The translations under genes were made by a program, and so were the position numbers. Shown here piece after piece: positions 1 to 5,876 of a DNA stretch of 15,481 nt. Positions within the stretch are counted from its first letter, which is position 1. The number at the start of each line of letters is the position of its first letter. A model generated the notes under the pieces. The model made no database searches. It had not been told where the DNA came from and saw nothing but the letters and a program-made list of their open reading frames with translations. The stretch lies in assembly GCA_002480525.1 (NCBI GenBank), contig DLCH01000032.1:1-15481 (forward strand). Reading direction: 5' to 3'. This DNA is from Gammaproteobacteria bacterium UBA7803. GTDB lineage: Bacteria; Pseudomonadota; Gammaproteobacteria; Pseudomonadales; Azotimanducaceae.

Positions 1-39
1 GGACAAATTATGTGCTCCCCACAAGGGTCCGACCCCCGG

Positions 40-69
40 ATTGCTTCGCCAGAACGACAGTGAAACAAT
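40..69 (+). promoter_or_regulatory. Imperfect inverted repeat overlapping a weak promoter candidate
   Basis: The 8-base arms ATTGCTTC (40-47) and GAAACAAT (62-69) are inverted repeats with one mismatch, separated by 14 bases. The same bases can be read as a weak sigma70-type promoter: TTGCTT (41-46), a 17-base spacer and AACAAT (64-69), with 3/6 and 4/6 matches to consensus. If real, it would drive the oxidoreductase operon starting at 173 with a leader of roughly 100 bases, and the repeat could be an operator. Both readings rest on short matches only. Confidence 0.22.
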
Positions 70-172
70 TCCGCGACGCTGACGCGGCGCGCCGACGCGG
101 CCGCGCTTCGGCGTTTCCGGGGGAAGTCCGCACGTCAGGCGGAACACACACAACCGATACGGGGGGAGCGTC

Positions 173-1180
173 ATGAAGGTAGACGGCGGCGTAGGCTGGG
201 AGCTCGACAAGGTCGGGGCCCAGGCTCAGGAGCTCGAGGAGATGGGGTACTCGGGTATCCTCACGGCGGAGACCTCCCACGATCCGTTCTTCCCGCTGCT
301 GGTCGCCGGCCAGAACACCAGCCACGTCGACCTGATGACCAGCATTGCGGTCGCGTTCTCCCGCAGCCCGATGACGCTCGCCAACATCGGCCACGACCTG
401 AACGCGTTCTCCAAGGGACGCTTCATTCTCGGGCTCGGCTCCCAGATCAAGCCCCACATCACCAAGCGCTTCAGCATGCCCTGGTCGAGCCCGGCGAAGC
501 GCATGCGCGAGTTCATCCTGGCCATGCGCGCCATCTGGGCCAACTGGCACGAGGGCAAGCCGCTGGAGTTCACCGGCGAGTTCTACACCCACACGCTGAT
601 GACGCCGTTCTTCACGCCGACGGACACCGACTACGGCGCCCCCCGGGTGTTTCTCGCCGCGGTGGGCCCGCTGATGACCGAAGTGGCCGGCGAGGTCGCG
701 GACGGTGTCATCATCCACGCCTTCACCACCGAGAAGTACCTGCGCGAGACCACGCTTCCGGCGCTGGAGCGCGGCTTCGCCAAGGCGGGCAAGACCCGGG
801 CGGATTTCGAGATCAGCTACCCGGTGTTCGTGGTGACGGGCCAGAACGACCGGGAGATCGAGGAGGCCAAGGTCGCCACCCGGCGGCAGATCGCCTTCTA
901 CGGCTCAACGCCGGCGTACAAGCCGGTGCTGGATTCCATCGACGCCGGCGAGCTCCAGGGCGAGCTCAACCGCATGTCCAAGCAGGGCCGGTGGGAGGAG
1001 ATGGGCCAGCTCATCACCGACGACATCCTCGACGCCTTCGCGGTGTGCGGCCCGCCGGACACCATCGCCGGGCAGATCAAGGGGCGCTACGGCGACCTGA
1101 TCGACCGCACGTCGGCGGCCTACGCGAACATCCCGAAAGAAGACCGGGTCAAGATCATCGCCGAGCTCACGGCGGCCTGA
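173..1180 (+). CDS. LLM class (luciferase-like) oxidoreductase, first of a tandem pair
   Basis: A 335-residue protein of the luciferase-like monooxygenase superfamily, a TIM-barrel fold that binds FMN or F420 and transfers hydride or oxygenates small substrates in the cytoplasm. It most resembles the group annotated as TIGR03617-type F420-dependent oxidoreductases. Recognisable blocks are HDPFFPLL (36-43), SIAVAFSRSPM (57-67), NIGHDLNAFSKGRF (71-84), GLGSQIKPHITKRF (87-100) and EVAGEVADGVIIH (170-182), where conserved barrel strands and the cofactor/phosphate loops lie in this fold. The ATG at 173 is preceded by GGGGGGAG at 161-168, a strong ribosome site. It heads an apparent operon: the gap to the next gene is 23 bases and that gene is a paralogue of the same length. 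Family is confident; cofactor and substrate are unknown. Confidence 0.93.
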   Translation: MKVDGGVGWELDKVGAQAQELEEMGYSGILTAETSHDPFFPLLVAGQNTSHVDLMTSIAVAFSRSPMTLANIGHDLNAFSKGRFILGLGSQIKPHITKRFSMPWSSPAKRMREFILAMRAIWANWHEGKPLEFTGEFYTHTLMTPFFTPTDTDYGAPRVFLAAVGPLMTEVAGEVADGVIIHAFTTEKYLRETTLPALERGFAKAGKTRADFEISYPVFVVTGQNDREIEEAKVATRRQIAFYGSTPAYKPVLDSIDAGELQGELNRMSKQGRWEEMGQLITDDILDAFAVCGPPDTIAGQIKGRYGDLIDRTSAAYANIPKEDRVKIIAELTAA

Positions 1181-1203
1181 AGTCCCTGGCAGGAGGAGCC
1201 CGC

Positions 1204-2211
1204 ATGAAAGTCGACGCCGGCATCGGTCATCAGCTCGAGCGCATCCCGGAAGCGGTACGCGCAGCGGAGGCGGCGGGCTACGACGGGGTACGCACCGCCG
1301 AGATGAACCACGATCCGTTCTTTCCGCTGCTGCTGGCGGCGGAGCACTCCGAGTCGCTGGACATCAGCACCTCGATCGCCGTGGCCTTCGCCCGCAGCCC
1401 GATGATCCTGGCCAACATCGGCCACGATCTGAACGCCTACTCGAAGGGGCGCTTCACCCTCGGGCTGGGTTCCCAGATCAAGCCCCACATCACCAAGCGC
1501 TTCAGCATGCCCTGGGGCGCGCCGGCGGCGCAGATGCGCGAGCTGGTGCTGGCCATGCGCGCCATCTGGGCGAACTGGTACGACGGCGCGCCGCTGGAGT
1601 TCGTCGGCAAGTACTACACCCACACCCTGATGACCCCGGCCTTCACGCCGGAGAACAAGACCTATGGCGCCCCCCGGGTGATTCTCGCCGCGGTGGGCCC
1701 GCAGATGACCGAGGTGGCGGGCGAGGTCGCCGACGGCATGATCATTCATCCGTTCAGCACGGTGCCCTACATCGAGTCCGTGACCCTGCCCGCCATCGAG
1801 CGCGGCCTCGCCAAGGCCGGCCGCAAGCGGGAGGACTTCGAGATCTCCTATTCGAACTTCGTGGTGACCGGCCGGGACGAGGCCGAGTTCGAAGCCAGCC
1901 GGAAGGCCGCGAAGGAGCGGATCGCCTTCTACGGCTCCACGCCGGCCTACAAGGGCGTGCTGGAGTCCATCGGGGTGGGCGAGCTGCAGGGCGAGCTGAA
2001 CGCCATGTCCAAGCAGGGGCGCTGGCAGGAGATGGGCACGCTGATCACCGACGACGTCCTCGACGCCTTCGCCGTGGTGGGCGAGCCGGCCGAGATCGCG
2101 CCGGAGATGCTGCGCCGCTACGGCAGCTTCACCGACCGCACCTCGGCGTCGTTCCCGGTATCCGACGACGAGCAGCGCGCCGGAATCATCCGCACGCTGC
2201 GGGCCGGCTGA
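1204..2211 (+). CDS. LLM class (luciferase-like) oxidoreductase, second of a tandem pair
   Basis: A second 335-residue luciferase-like oxidoreductase that aligns to the upstream gene without gaps. A hand count gives 218 of 335 identical residues (about 65%), so the two arose by tandem duplication. The central barrel (NIGHDLNAYSKGRF, GLGSQIKPHITKRF, EVAGEVADG) and the AFYGSTPAYK block (241-250) are nearly unchanged. Residues 11-30, 231-239 and the last 40 differ most, which suggests altered substrate or partner surfaces with a kept cofactor site. AGGAGG at 1191-1196 sits 7 bases before the ATG. An open frame extends upstream to 991, but that part is a shadow of the first gene. The stop shares one base with the next start (TGATG), so translation of the PPOX gene is probably coupled. 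FMN versus F420 use cannot be decided here. Confidence 0.93.
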   Translation: MKVDAGIGHQLERIPEAVRAAEAAGYDGVRTAEMNHDPFFPLLLAAEHSESLDISTSIAVAFARSPMILANIGHDLNAYSKGRFTLGLGSQIKPHITKRFSMPWGAPAAQMRELVLAMRAIWANWYDGAPLEFVGKYYTHTLMTPAFTPENKTYGAPRVILAAVGPQMTEVAGEVADGMIIHPFSTVPYIESVTLPAIERGLAKAGRKREDFEISYSNFVVTGRDEAEFEASRKAAKERIAFYGSTPAYKGVLESIGVGELQGELNAMSKQGRWQEMGTLITDDVLDAFAVVGEPAEIAPEMLRRYGSFTDRTSASFPVSDDEQRAGIIRTLRAG

Positions 2212-2687
2212 TGAGCCTGCCGCGGGACATCGCGCTGACGCCGGAGCAGATCGACGAGATCATGGGCTCGGAGTGGAATCTGCGGGTAGCCACCCTGGGC
2301 CCCGGCACGCGGATCAACCTCACCCCCATGTGGTTCGGCTGGGCCGGCGGAGCCGTGTATTTCTACGGCCGCGGCCAGAAGGTGGTCAATCTGCGGCGCA
2401 ACCCGAGCTGCAGCATCATCGTCGACCGCAACGTCCGCTTCCCCGAGCTCCAGGGCATCATGCTCCAGGGCGAGGCGAGCGTGCTCGAGACCGAGGAGGA
2501 CGAGGCCCGGGACCCCCACCTGGAGGCCGTGAAGCGCCAGATGGGACGCAAGTACAACGGTGGCCACGGTCAGCCGGCCGTGGCCGACCCGGGGCCGTTC
2601 GAGGCCACGGCGCGCGGCCGCAACCGCCGCTGGGTGGTGCTGGTGCCGGACCATGTCGTCACCTGGGACAATTTCAAGCTCGGCTGA
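2211..2687 (+). CDS. PPOX-class split-barrel FMN/F420-binding protein
   Basis: A 158-residue protein of the pyridoxamine 5'-phosphate oxidase-like split beta-barrel superfamily, close to the PPOX-class F420-dependent or FMN-dependent oxidoreductases. The pattern typical of this fold is visible: an N-terminal helix (TPEQIDEIMGSEWNLRVATLG, 10-30), strands ending in NLTPMWFGWAGGAVYFYG (36-53), the KVVNLRRNPSCSIIVDR segment (57-73) that in family members lies near the cofactor phosphate, and QGIMLQGEASVLE (81-93). The C-terminus RRWVVLVPDHVVTWDNFKLG closes the barrel. The start overlaps the upstream stop by one base and lacks its own clear Shine-Dalgarno site, consistent with translational coupling. 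Operon membership with two LLM enzymes suggests shared cofactor chemistry. Its last 12 bases begin a tandem repeat that re-copies the stop codon. Function beyond family is not known. Confidence 0.88.
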   Translation: MSLPRDIALTPEQIDEIMGSEWNLRVATLGPGTRINLTPMWFGWAGGAVYFYGRGQKVVNLRRNPSCSIIVDRNVRFPELQGIMLQGEASVLETEEDEARDPHLEAVKRQMGRKYNGGHGQPAVADPGPFEATARGRNRRWVVLVPDHVVTWDNFKLG

Positions 2688-2723
2688 AAGCTCGGCTGAA
2701 AGCTCGGCTGAAGGCTCGGCTGA
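2676..2723 (+). repeat. Four tandem 12-bp copies of a gene end including its stop codon
   Basis: The unit AAGCTCGGCTGA occurs at 2676-2687, 2688-2699 and 2700-2711 exactly, and at 2712-2723 with one change (AGGCTCGGCTGA). The first copy is the last three codons and stop of the PPOX gene (Lys-Leu-Gly-stop). Because the unit is 12 bases, every copy puts another TGA in the same frame, giving four in-frame stops. After the fourth stop the frame stays open for 38 more codons, to a TAG at 2838-2840. Slipped-strand copying is the simple explanation. Confidence 0.95.
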
Positions 2724-2796
2724 GACTTCCGCCACCCATCCACTCCCGGACACGCCCGGACGCCGCCGCACTGCGGACTGATGAGCGCCAGACCGC

Positions 2797-2817
2797 TGGC
2801 CGTACCGCGGCCGTTTT
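2797..2817 (+). terminator. Candidate intrinsic terminator after the LLM-PPOX operon
   Basis: GGCCG (2798-2802), loop TACCG and CGGCC (2808-2812) form a short all-GC stem, with a possible extra U-G pair. GTTTT follows directly at 2813-2817. The position, about 110 bases after the PPOX stop and before the AT-rich segment, fits the end of the first operon. The stem is short and the T run is only four bases, so strength is doubtful. Confidence 0.4.
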
Positions 2818-2837
2818 CAGGTTCTTTCCATACTTCT

Positions 2838-2854
2838 TAGAACGATTAGTTCTA
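2838..2854. promoter_or_regulatory. Perfect 6-bp dyad, possible operator
   Basis: TAGAAC (2838-2843) and GTTCTA (2849-2854) are perfect inverted arms around GATTA. The dyad lies at the start of the AT-rich intergenic segment, about 170 bases upstream of the candidate transglycosylase promoter. It resembles a small repressor site, but there is no regulator gene nearby to pair it with and no second copy was noticed. Confidence 0.25.
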
Positions 2855-2987
2855 GTTCATGGCGTAATGTGCGGTGGGCCGGCTGGCGATCTCAGTAAAA
2901 ATAAAGGACACAGCGCGAGCACCCACTAACTTAAAACCCGTTTTCAACTCCCGCACAGTTCTCACCATAAATGTGCTCCATTTTTTC

Positions 2988-3016
2988 TTCAGTGTGTGAC
3001 GGAAGCCCATTAGAAT
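2988..3016 (+). promoter_or_regulatory. Candidate promoter for the lytic transglycosylase
   Basis: TAGAAT at 3011-3016 matches the sigma70 -10 consensus at five of six positions. It lies 17 bases after a weak -35, TTCAGT (2988-2993, 3/6). The surrounding DNA is AT-rich, which is unusual in this window and typical of promoter regions. Transcription starting near 3023 would give a leader of about 57 bases to the GTG at 3080. Confidence 0.4.
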
Positions 3017-3079
3017 TCGCATCCAATTTCGGTGCTGGCGGGTTCGACCGGCCGGTGGAAGCAACGAGAGGGCAAACGC

Positions 3080-3682
3080 GTGCGACAGCTCTGGGAGCAG
3101 CTACCGTTTATCTTCAGACTGCAGGCCGGTCTGCTGGCGGCCATCGTGGTCGCGACCACGATCGTCGTGAACGTGGCGGGTCCGCAGGGTTACGAGCGCG
3201 TGGCCTTCGCCATTCCGGCGGCTGAGCACGTCCAGCGTCCCTGGCAGTCCGAGGTCGACGCGTTCGCCTCGCGGGTGAGCCGGGCCTTCGGCGTCCGCCG
3301 AAGCACGGCCGGCGAGTTCGCGAGCTGGATTCTCGAGGCATCCGAGCGCCAGCAGCTCGAGCCGGACCTGCTGGCCAGCCTGGTGCACACCGAGAGCACG
3401 TGGCGCAAGGAAGCGTTGTCCCCGGTGGGGGCGATCGGCCCGGCCCAGGTGCGTCCGAACTTCTGGAGCCGGTTCTGCGGCAGCTCCAATCTCCACGATC
3501 CGGCCGAGAACATCTACTGCGGCGCCCAGGTGCTGTCCCACCTGCGGGACCGCTGCGGCGACGAGATCTGCGCCCTGAAGGCGTACAACATCGGGCCCTA
3601 CAGCGAGCGTGTCCAGGCGGCCCGCCGCTACGTCGCCAAGATCGACTGGGCCCGCAGCCAGCTCCGCGCCGAGGCGCTCTGA
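3080..3682 (+). CDS. Membrane-anchored lytic transglycosylase (SLT domain)
   Basis: A 200-residue peptidoglycan-cleaving enzyme with a goose-type-lysozyme-like SLT domain, which cuts the MurNAc-GlcNAc bond and leaves a 1,6-anhydro end. A short cytoplasmic N-terminus precedes one hydrophobic segment (about 15-32), which should anchor the protein with the domain in the periplasm. The SLT signatures are present in order: HTEST with the likely catalytic Glu105, SPVGAIGPAQ (114-123) and AYNIGP (168-173). Four cysteines (133, 147, 159, 164) in the domain may form disulfides. I chose GTG 3080 because GAGAGG lies about 8 bases upstream. The alternative GTG at 3032 adds 16 residues but has no ribosome site. 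The gene stands alone, away from cell-wall operons. Its small size makes it a specialised or housekeeping muramidase; its partner system is unknown. Confidence 0.88.
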   Translation: MRQLWEQLPFIFRLQAGLLAAIVVATTIVVNVAGPQGYERVAFAIPAAEHVQRPWQSEVDAFASRVSRAFGVRRSTAGEFASWILEASERQQLEPDLLASLVHTESTWRKEALSPVGAIGPAQVRPNFWSRFCGSSNLHDPAENIYCGAQVLSHLRDRCGDEICALKAYNIGPYSERVQAARRYVAKIDWARSQLRAEAL

Positions 3683-3691
3683 CCCCTCCCG

Positions 3692-3712
3692 GGCGCGGCC
3701 GCCGGCTGCGCC
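3692..3712 (+). terminator. GC hairpin after the lytic transglycosylase
   Basis: GGCGCGGCC (3692-3700) and GGCTGCGCC (3704-3712) pair over nine positions with one mismatch around a 3-base loop, 10 bases after the stop codon. It is followed by a C run rather than a T run, so it may act as a pause or RNA-stability hairpin rather than a classic intrinsic terminator. Confidence 0.4.
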
Positions 3713-3719
3713 ACCCCCC

Positions 3720-3748
3720 ATGAAACCTCGCTGAACGCCGGGTATGCT
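3720..3748 (+). promoter_or_regulatory. Candidate promoter for the LLM-GNAT operon
   Basis: ATGAAA (3720-3725, 4/6 to TTGACA) and TATGCT (3743-3748, 4/6 to TATAAT) are separated by 17 bases. The candidate lies directly after the preceding gene's hairpin and 31 bases before the chosen start at 3780. It also argues against the upstream in-frame ATG at 3744, which lies inside the -10. The same TATGCT word is found just upstream of two other genes in the window. Confidence 0.42.
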
Positions 3749-3779
3749 GCCCACAGCCGTCGACTGGGGAGGGTCGGTG

Positions 3780-4835
3780 ATGGAGCTGTGGAATCTGACG
3801 CACTCGCGTCCCGATCACGCGCTGGCCGCCGCGCGGCGGGCGGAAGCCGCGGGCTGGGCCGGGCTGTGCGTGGTCGACTCCCAGAATCTGGCGCCGGACG
3901 CCTACGTCGCGCTGACCCTGGCGGCCACCGGCACCGGCGTCACCAACTCCGTCACCCGGCACCCGGCGGTGACCGCGTCCGCGGCCATGGCGGTGCAGCA
4001 GGTCTCGGGCGGGCGGATGGCGCTGGGCATCGGCCGCGGCGACTCGGCGCTGGCCCATCTGGGCCGGTCGCCGGCCCGGCTCGCCGGCTTCACCCGCTAC
4101 GTGGAGGTGCTGCAGCAGTACCTGCGGGGCGAGGCGGTGCCCTTCGACCGCCTGGCGATGGACGACCGCATCGCGGCGCCGGTGGCGCACCTCGAGCTGG
4201 CCGACCATCCCGACGCCAGCCGCATCCGCTGGTTCGACCGGGATCTGCCCAAGGTTCCCCTGGAGATCGCGGCCACGGGACCCCGGGTCATCGAGGTCGC
4301 CGGCCGGGTGGCGGATCGGGTGCTGCTGACCCTCGGCGCCGTGCCCGAGCGGCTGCGCTGGGGCATCGACCTGGCGCGCCGGGCGCGGCAGGCGGCGGGC
4401 GGCGACCCCGACGGCCTGGCGATCGGCGCCTACGTCAACCTGGTGTGCCACGAGGATGCCGCGGTGGCCCGGGATCTGGTGCGCGGCGGGCTCACCACCT
4501 TCGCCCGGTTCTCGGTCATGCACGGCGACGTGTCCGGCCCGGCGGATCAGGACACCCGTGCGGTGCTGAACCGGCTGCACGACGGCTACGACATGCGCCA
4601 GCACACCCGGGCGGACTCGGGGCAGGCGCGGCTGCTGGACGACGCCTTCGTCGATGCCTTCGCCATCGCCGGGCCGCCCGATCACTGCCTCCGCCGCCTC
4701 GGTGAGCTCGCCGACCTCGGAATCGACAAGGTCATCGTCAGCGGCCCGACGGCGGGCAGCGACCGGCAGCAGGCCCGGGCCGCCATGGCGCTGCTCGACG
4801 AGGCCGTCGTGCCCGAATTCGCGGCGGGGAGCTGA
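3780..4835 (+). CDS. LLM class (luciferase-like) oxidoreductase, divergent third copy
   Basis: A 351-residue luciferase-like oxidoreductase, clearly different from the two tandem copies near the window start and closer in style to Mer-like or general LLM F420-dependent proteins. Landmarks are the N-terminal barrel segment RRAEAAGWAGLCVVDSQNL, TNSVTRHPAVTASAAMAVQQ, the GGRMALGIGRGDS loop that in this fold lies near the cofactor, PLEIAATGPRVIEVAGRVADRVLL, and the late block DAFAIAGPPDHCLRRLGELADLGIDKVIVSGP. ATG 3780 is preferred because GGGGAGGG lies just upstream; GTG 3777 is possible, and ATG 3744 overlaps a promoter candidate. The stop shares one base with the acetyltransferase start, which implies coupled translation. 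Substrate and cofactor (FMN or F420) are unknown. Confidence 0.88.
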   Translation: MELWNLTHSRPDHALAAARRAEAAGWAGLCVVDSQNLAPDAYVALTLAATGTGVTNSVTRHPAVTASAAMAVQQVSGGRMALGIGRGDSALAHLGRSPARLAGFTRYVEVLQQYLRGEAVPFDRLAMDDRIAAPVAHLELADHPDASRIRWFDRDLPKVPLEIAATGPRVIEVAGRVADRVLLTLGAVPERLRWGIDLARRARQAAGGDPDGLAIGAYVNLVCHEDAAVARDLVRGGLTTFARFSVMHGDVSGPADQDTRAVLNRLHDGYDMRQHTRADSGQARLLDDAFVDAFAIAGPPDHCLRRLGELADLGIDKVIVSGPTAGSDRQQARAAMALLDEAVVPEFAAGS

Positions 4836-5329
4836 TGGAGGGCCTGGTCCGGATCGCCGGCCGCGACGACTATGCCGCCATCGAACGGCTCTGGCAGGCA
4901 CAGAACCGGCATCACTCGGGCCTCGAGCCGGCGCGCATCCGGGAGGTGCCCGTCTGCCTCGCCCCCGACGAGTTCTCCCGCCACCTGAGGGACCCGGACA
5001 CGGACTTCCTGCTGTTCGAGTCGCCACGGGGCGTGCTGGGGTTCGCGATGGTGGTCGAGCGCCGGATCGAGGGCGGGGTGGCGCGCCCCCGGGCCATCGC
5101 CTTCGTGCAGGAGATCTGCGTCGCCGAGACCGCCCGCCAGACCGGCATCGGCCGGTGCCTCATGAGCCACGTCGAGTCCTGGGCCCGGCGCCGCGAGCTG
5201 ACGGACATCTACCTGAACGTCTGGGCGAGCAACGAGGGCGCGCTGGCGTTCTACCGGACCCTGGGCTTCGCCGCCTTGCGGCTCGAGCTGTGCAAGCCGG
5301 TGTCCGGCGACCACGATGCGCTCCTGTGA
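4835..5329 (+). CDS. GNAT-family N-acetyltransferase
   Basis: A 164-residue acetyltransferase of the GCN5-related fold, which moves an acetyl group from acetyl-CoA to an amine or protein. Motif A is clear: the strand AFVQEICVAETARQTGIGRCLM (89-110) contains the Q-x-x-G-x-G pyrophosphate-binding loop (Gln102, Gly104, Gly106). The motif B segment NEGALAFYRTLGF (133-145) carries the usual Asn and Tyr140. The full length is normal for the family. The ATG is formed within the stop of the LLM gene (TGATG), with GCGGGGAG just before it, so the two are made together. That pairing suggests acetylation of the oxidoreductase's product or of the oxidoreductase itself, but this is only an inference from position. 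The acceptor substrate cannot be read from the sequence. Confidence 0.9.
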   Translation: MEGLVRIAGRDDYAAIERLWQAQNRHHSGLEPARIREVPVCLAPDEFSRHLRDPDTDFLLFESPRGVLGFAMVVERRIEGGVARPRAIAFVQEICVAETARQTGIGRCLMSHVESWARRRELTDIYLNVWASNEGALAFYRTLGFAALRLELCKPVSGDHDALL

Positions 5330-5363
5330 CCACGACACACAGTCTGATCGGGAGGAAATCCGC

Positions 5364-5861
5364 ATGACGGCTGAACGACGAATCCGTGGCGGCATCGTCA
5401 CGACGCTGCTCCTGGCCCTGGTCGCGGTGGCGATCGCGGCCTGGCTGGCCCTGTCCCTGGCGTGCCCGTGCGAGCGCACGCCGGGCGGCTGGCTGTTCGG
5501 CGAGGCCGCCGCCGCGCCGGTGGACGACTGGACGTTCGCCAACGAGGTGCCGCTGTGCCAGATTCAGGTGTACCGGTGGGGCGTCGTCCCGCACTCGATC
5601 AATCTCAACTGCATGGCGTCGCAGGGCACGCTGTACCTGAGCTGCGCGGGCTGTGAGGGCAAGGTCTGGTCGAGCGCGGCGCTGGCCCATCCGGACGCCC
5701 GGCTGAGGCTGGACGACCGGATGTTTCCGGTACGCCTCAGCCGGGTCACCGACCCCCGGGTGCTGGACGAAGCCTGGAACGCGCGGGCCCGCAAGACCGG
5801 CCGGGGCGAGGGCGAACCGCGTCAGGACGGCTGGTGGTCCTTCCGGGTGGCGTCCCGCTGA
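5364..5861 (+). CDS. Membrane-anchored cysteine-containing protein, possible split-barrel fold
   Basis: A 165-residue protein with a short basic N-terminus, one hydrophobic segment (about 9-33) and a periplasmic or extracytoplasmic remainder. The middle (PHSINLNCMASQGTLYLSCAGCEGKVWSSAALAHPDARLRLDDRMFPVRLSRVTDP, about 76-131, in sections) has a strand-rich rhythm like the PPOX/deazaflavin-dependent nitroreductase split barrels: a strand, a short loop, a line such as 'HPDARLRLDDRMFPV', and a C-terminal helix. This is my inference, not a recognised family. Six cysteines (34, 36, 65, 83, 94, 97) include a C-x-C just after the membrane segment and a C-x-x-C, so metal binding, disulfides or lipidation near Cys34 are possible. 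The ATG at 5364 follows GGAGG at 5351-5355. The gap to the acetyltransferase is 34 bases, so it probably belongs to the LLM operon. Confidence 0.75.
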   Translation: MTAERRIRGGIVTTLLLALVAVAIAAWLALSLACPCERTPGGWLFGEAAAAPVDDWTFANEVPLCQIQVYRWGVVPHSINLNCMASQGTLYLSCAGCEGKVWSSAALAHPDARLRLDDRMFPVRLSRVTDPRVLDEAWNARARKTGRGEGEPRQDGWWSFRVASR

Positions 5862-5876
5862 GCCTGCCGGGGCTCA
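5859..5876. terminator. Hairpin shared by two convergent genes
   Basis: TGAGCC (5859-5864) and GGCTCA (5871-5876) are perfect inverted arms around TGCCGG. Each arm contains a stop codon: the TGA of the plus-strand membrane protein (5859-5861) and the TGA of the minus-strand HAD gene (5876-5874). The genes are 12 bases apart, so the hairpin could act as a two-way terminator. There is no T run on either side, so it may need Rho or act mainly as an RNA 3' end. Confidence 0.42.

Larger units (their letters stand above)
2688..3079. other. Gene-free stretch with AT-rich core
   Basis: No credible gene lies here. From 5' to 3' it holds the three extra copies of the stop-codon repeat, the hairpin near 2798-2817, and then a segment far less GC-rich than the rest. 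A hand count gives 95 G+C in the 210 bases 2821-3030 (45%), against well above 65% in the genes. Small dyads lie at 2838-2854 (TAGAAC-N5-GTTCTA) and 2933-2944 (AAAAC-CC-GTTTT). A -10-like TAGAAT at 3011-3016 points to a promoter for the lytic transglycosylase. A short frame from ATG 2971 has no ribosome site and runs into the next gene in another frame. A small RNA cannot be excluded. Confidence 0.7.

Noticed and set aside
2676..2723. CRISPR-like array
   Set aside because: Units are 12 bases, directly adjacent without spacers, and copy the gene end; no cas gene is present.
2840..2852. GAAC-N5-GTTC, resembling a LexA (SOS) box
   Set aside because: The Gram-positive LexA site uses a 4-base gap and the alphaproteobacterial one is a direct repeat; the 5-base inverted spacing fits neither. 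There is no damage-repair gene nearby.
3032..3079. Upstream GTG start for the lytic transglycosylase
   Set aside because: No Shine-Dalgarno site precedes it and it would place the start very close to the TAGAAT promoter candidate; GTG 3080 has GAGAGG upstream.
2971..3225. 84-codon frame in the intergenic region starting at ATG 2971
   Set aside because: No ribosome site, no domain, and it runs through the transglycosylase start in another frame.
3114..5027. 637-codon open frame on the minus strand
   Set aside because: It lies opposite the lytic transglycosylase, LLM and GNAT genes, is rich in Arg, Gly and Pro, has no recognisable domain, and is the expected shadow of high-GC coding DNA.
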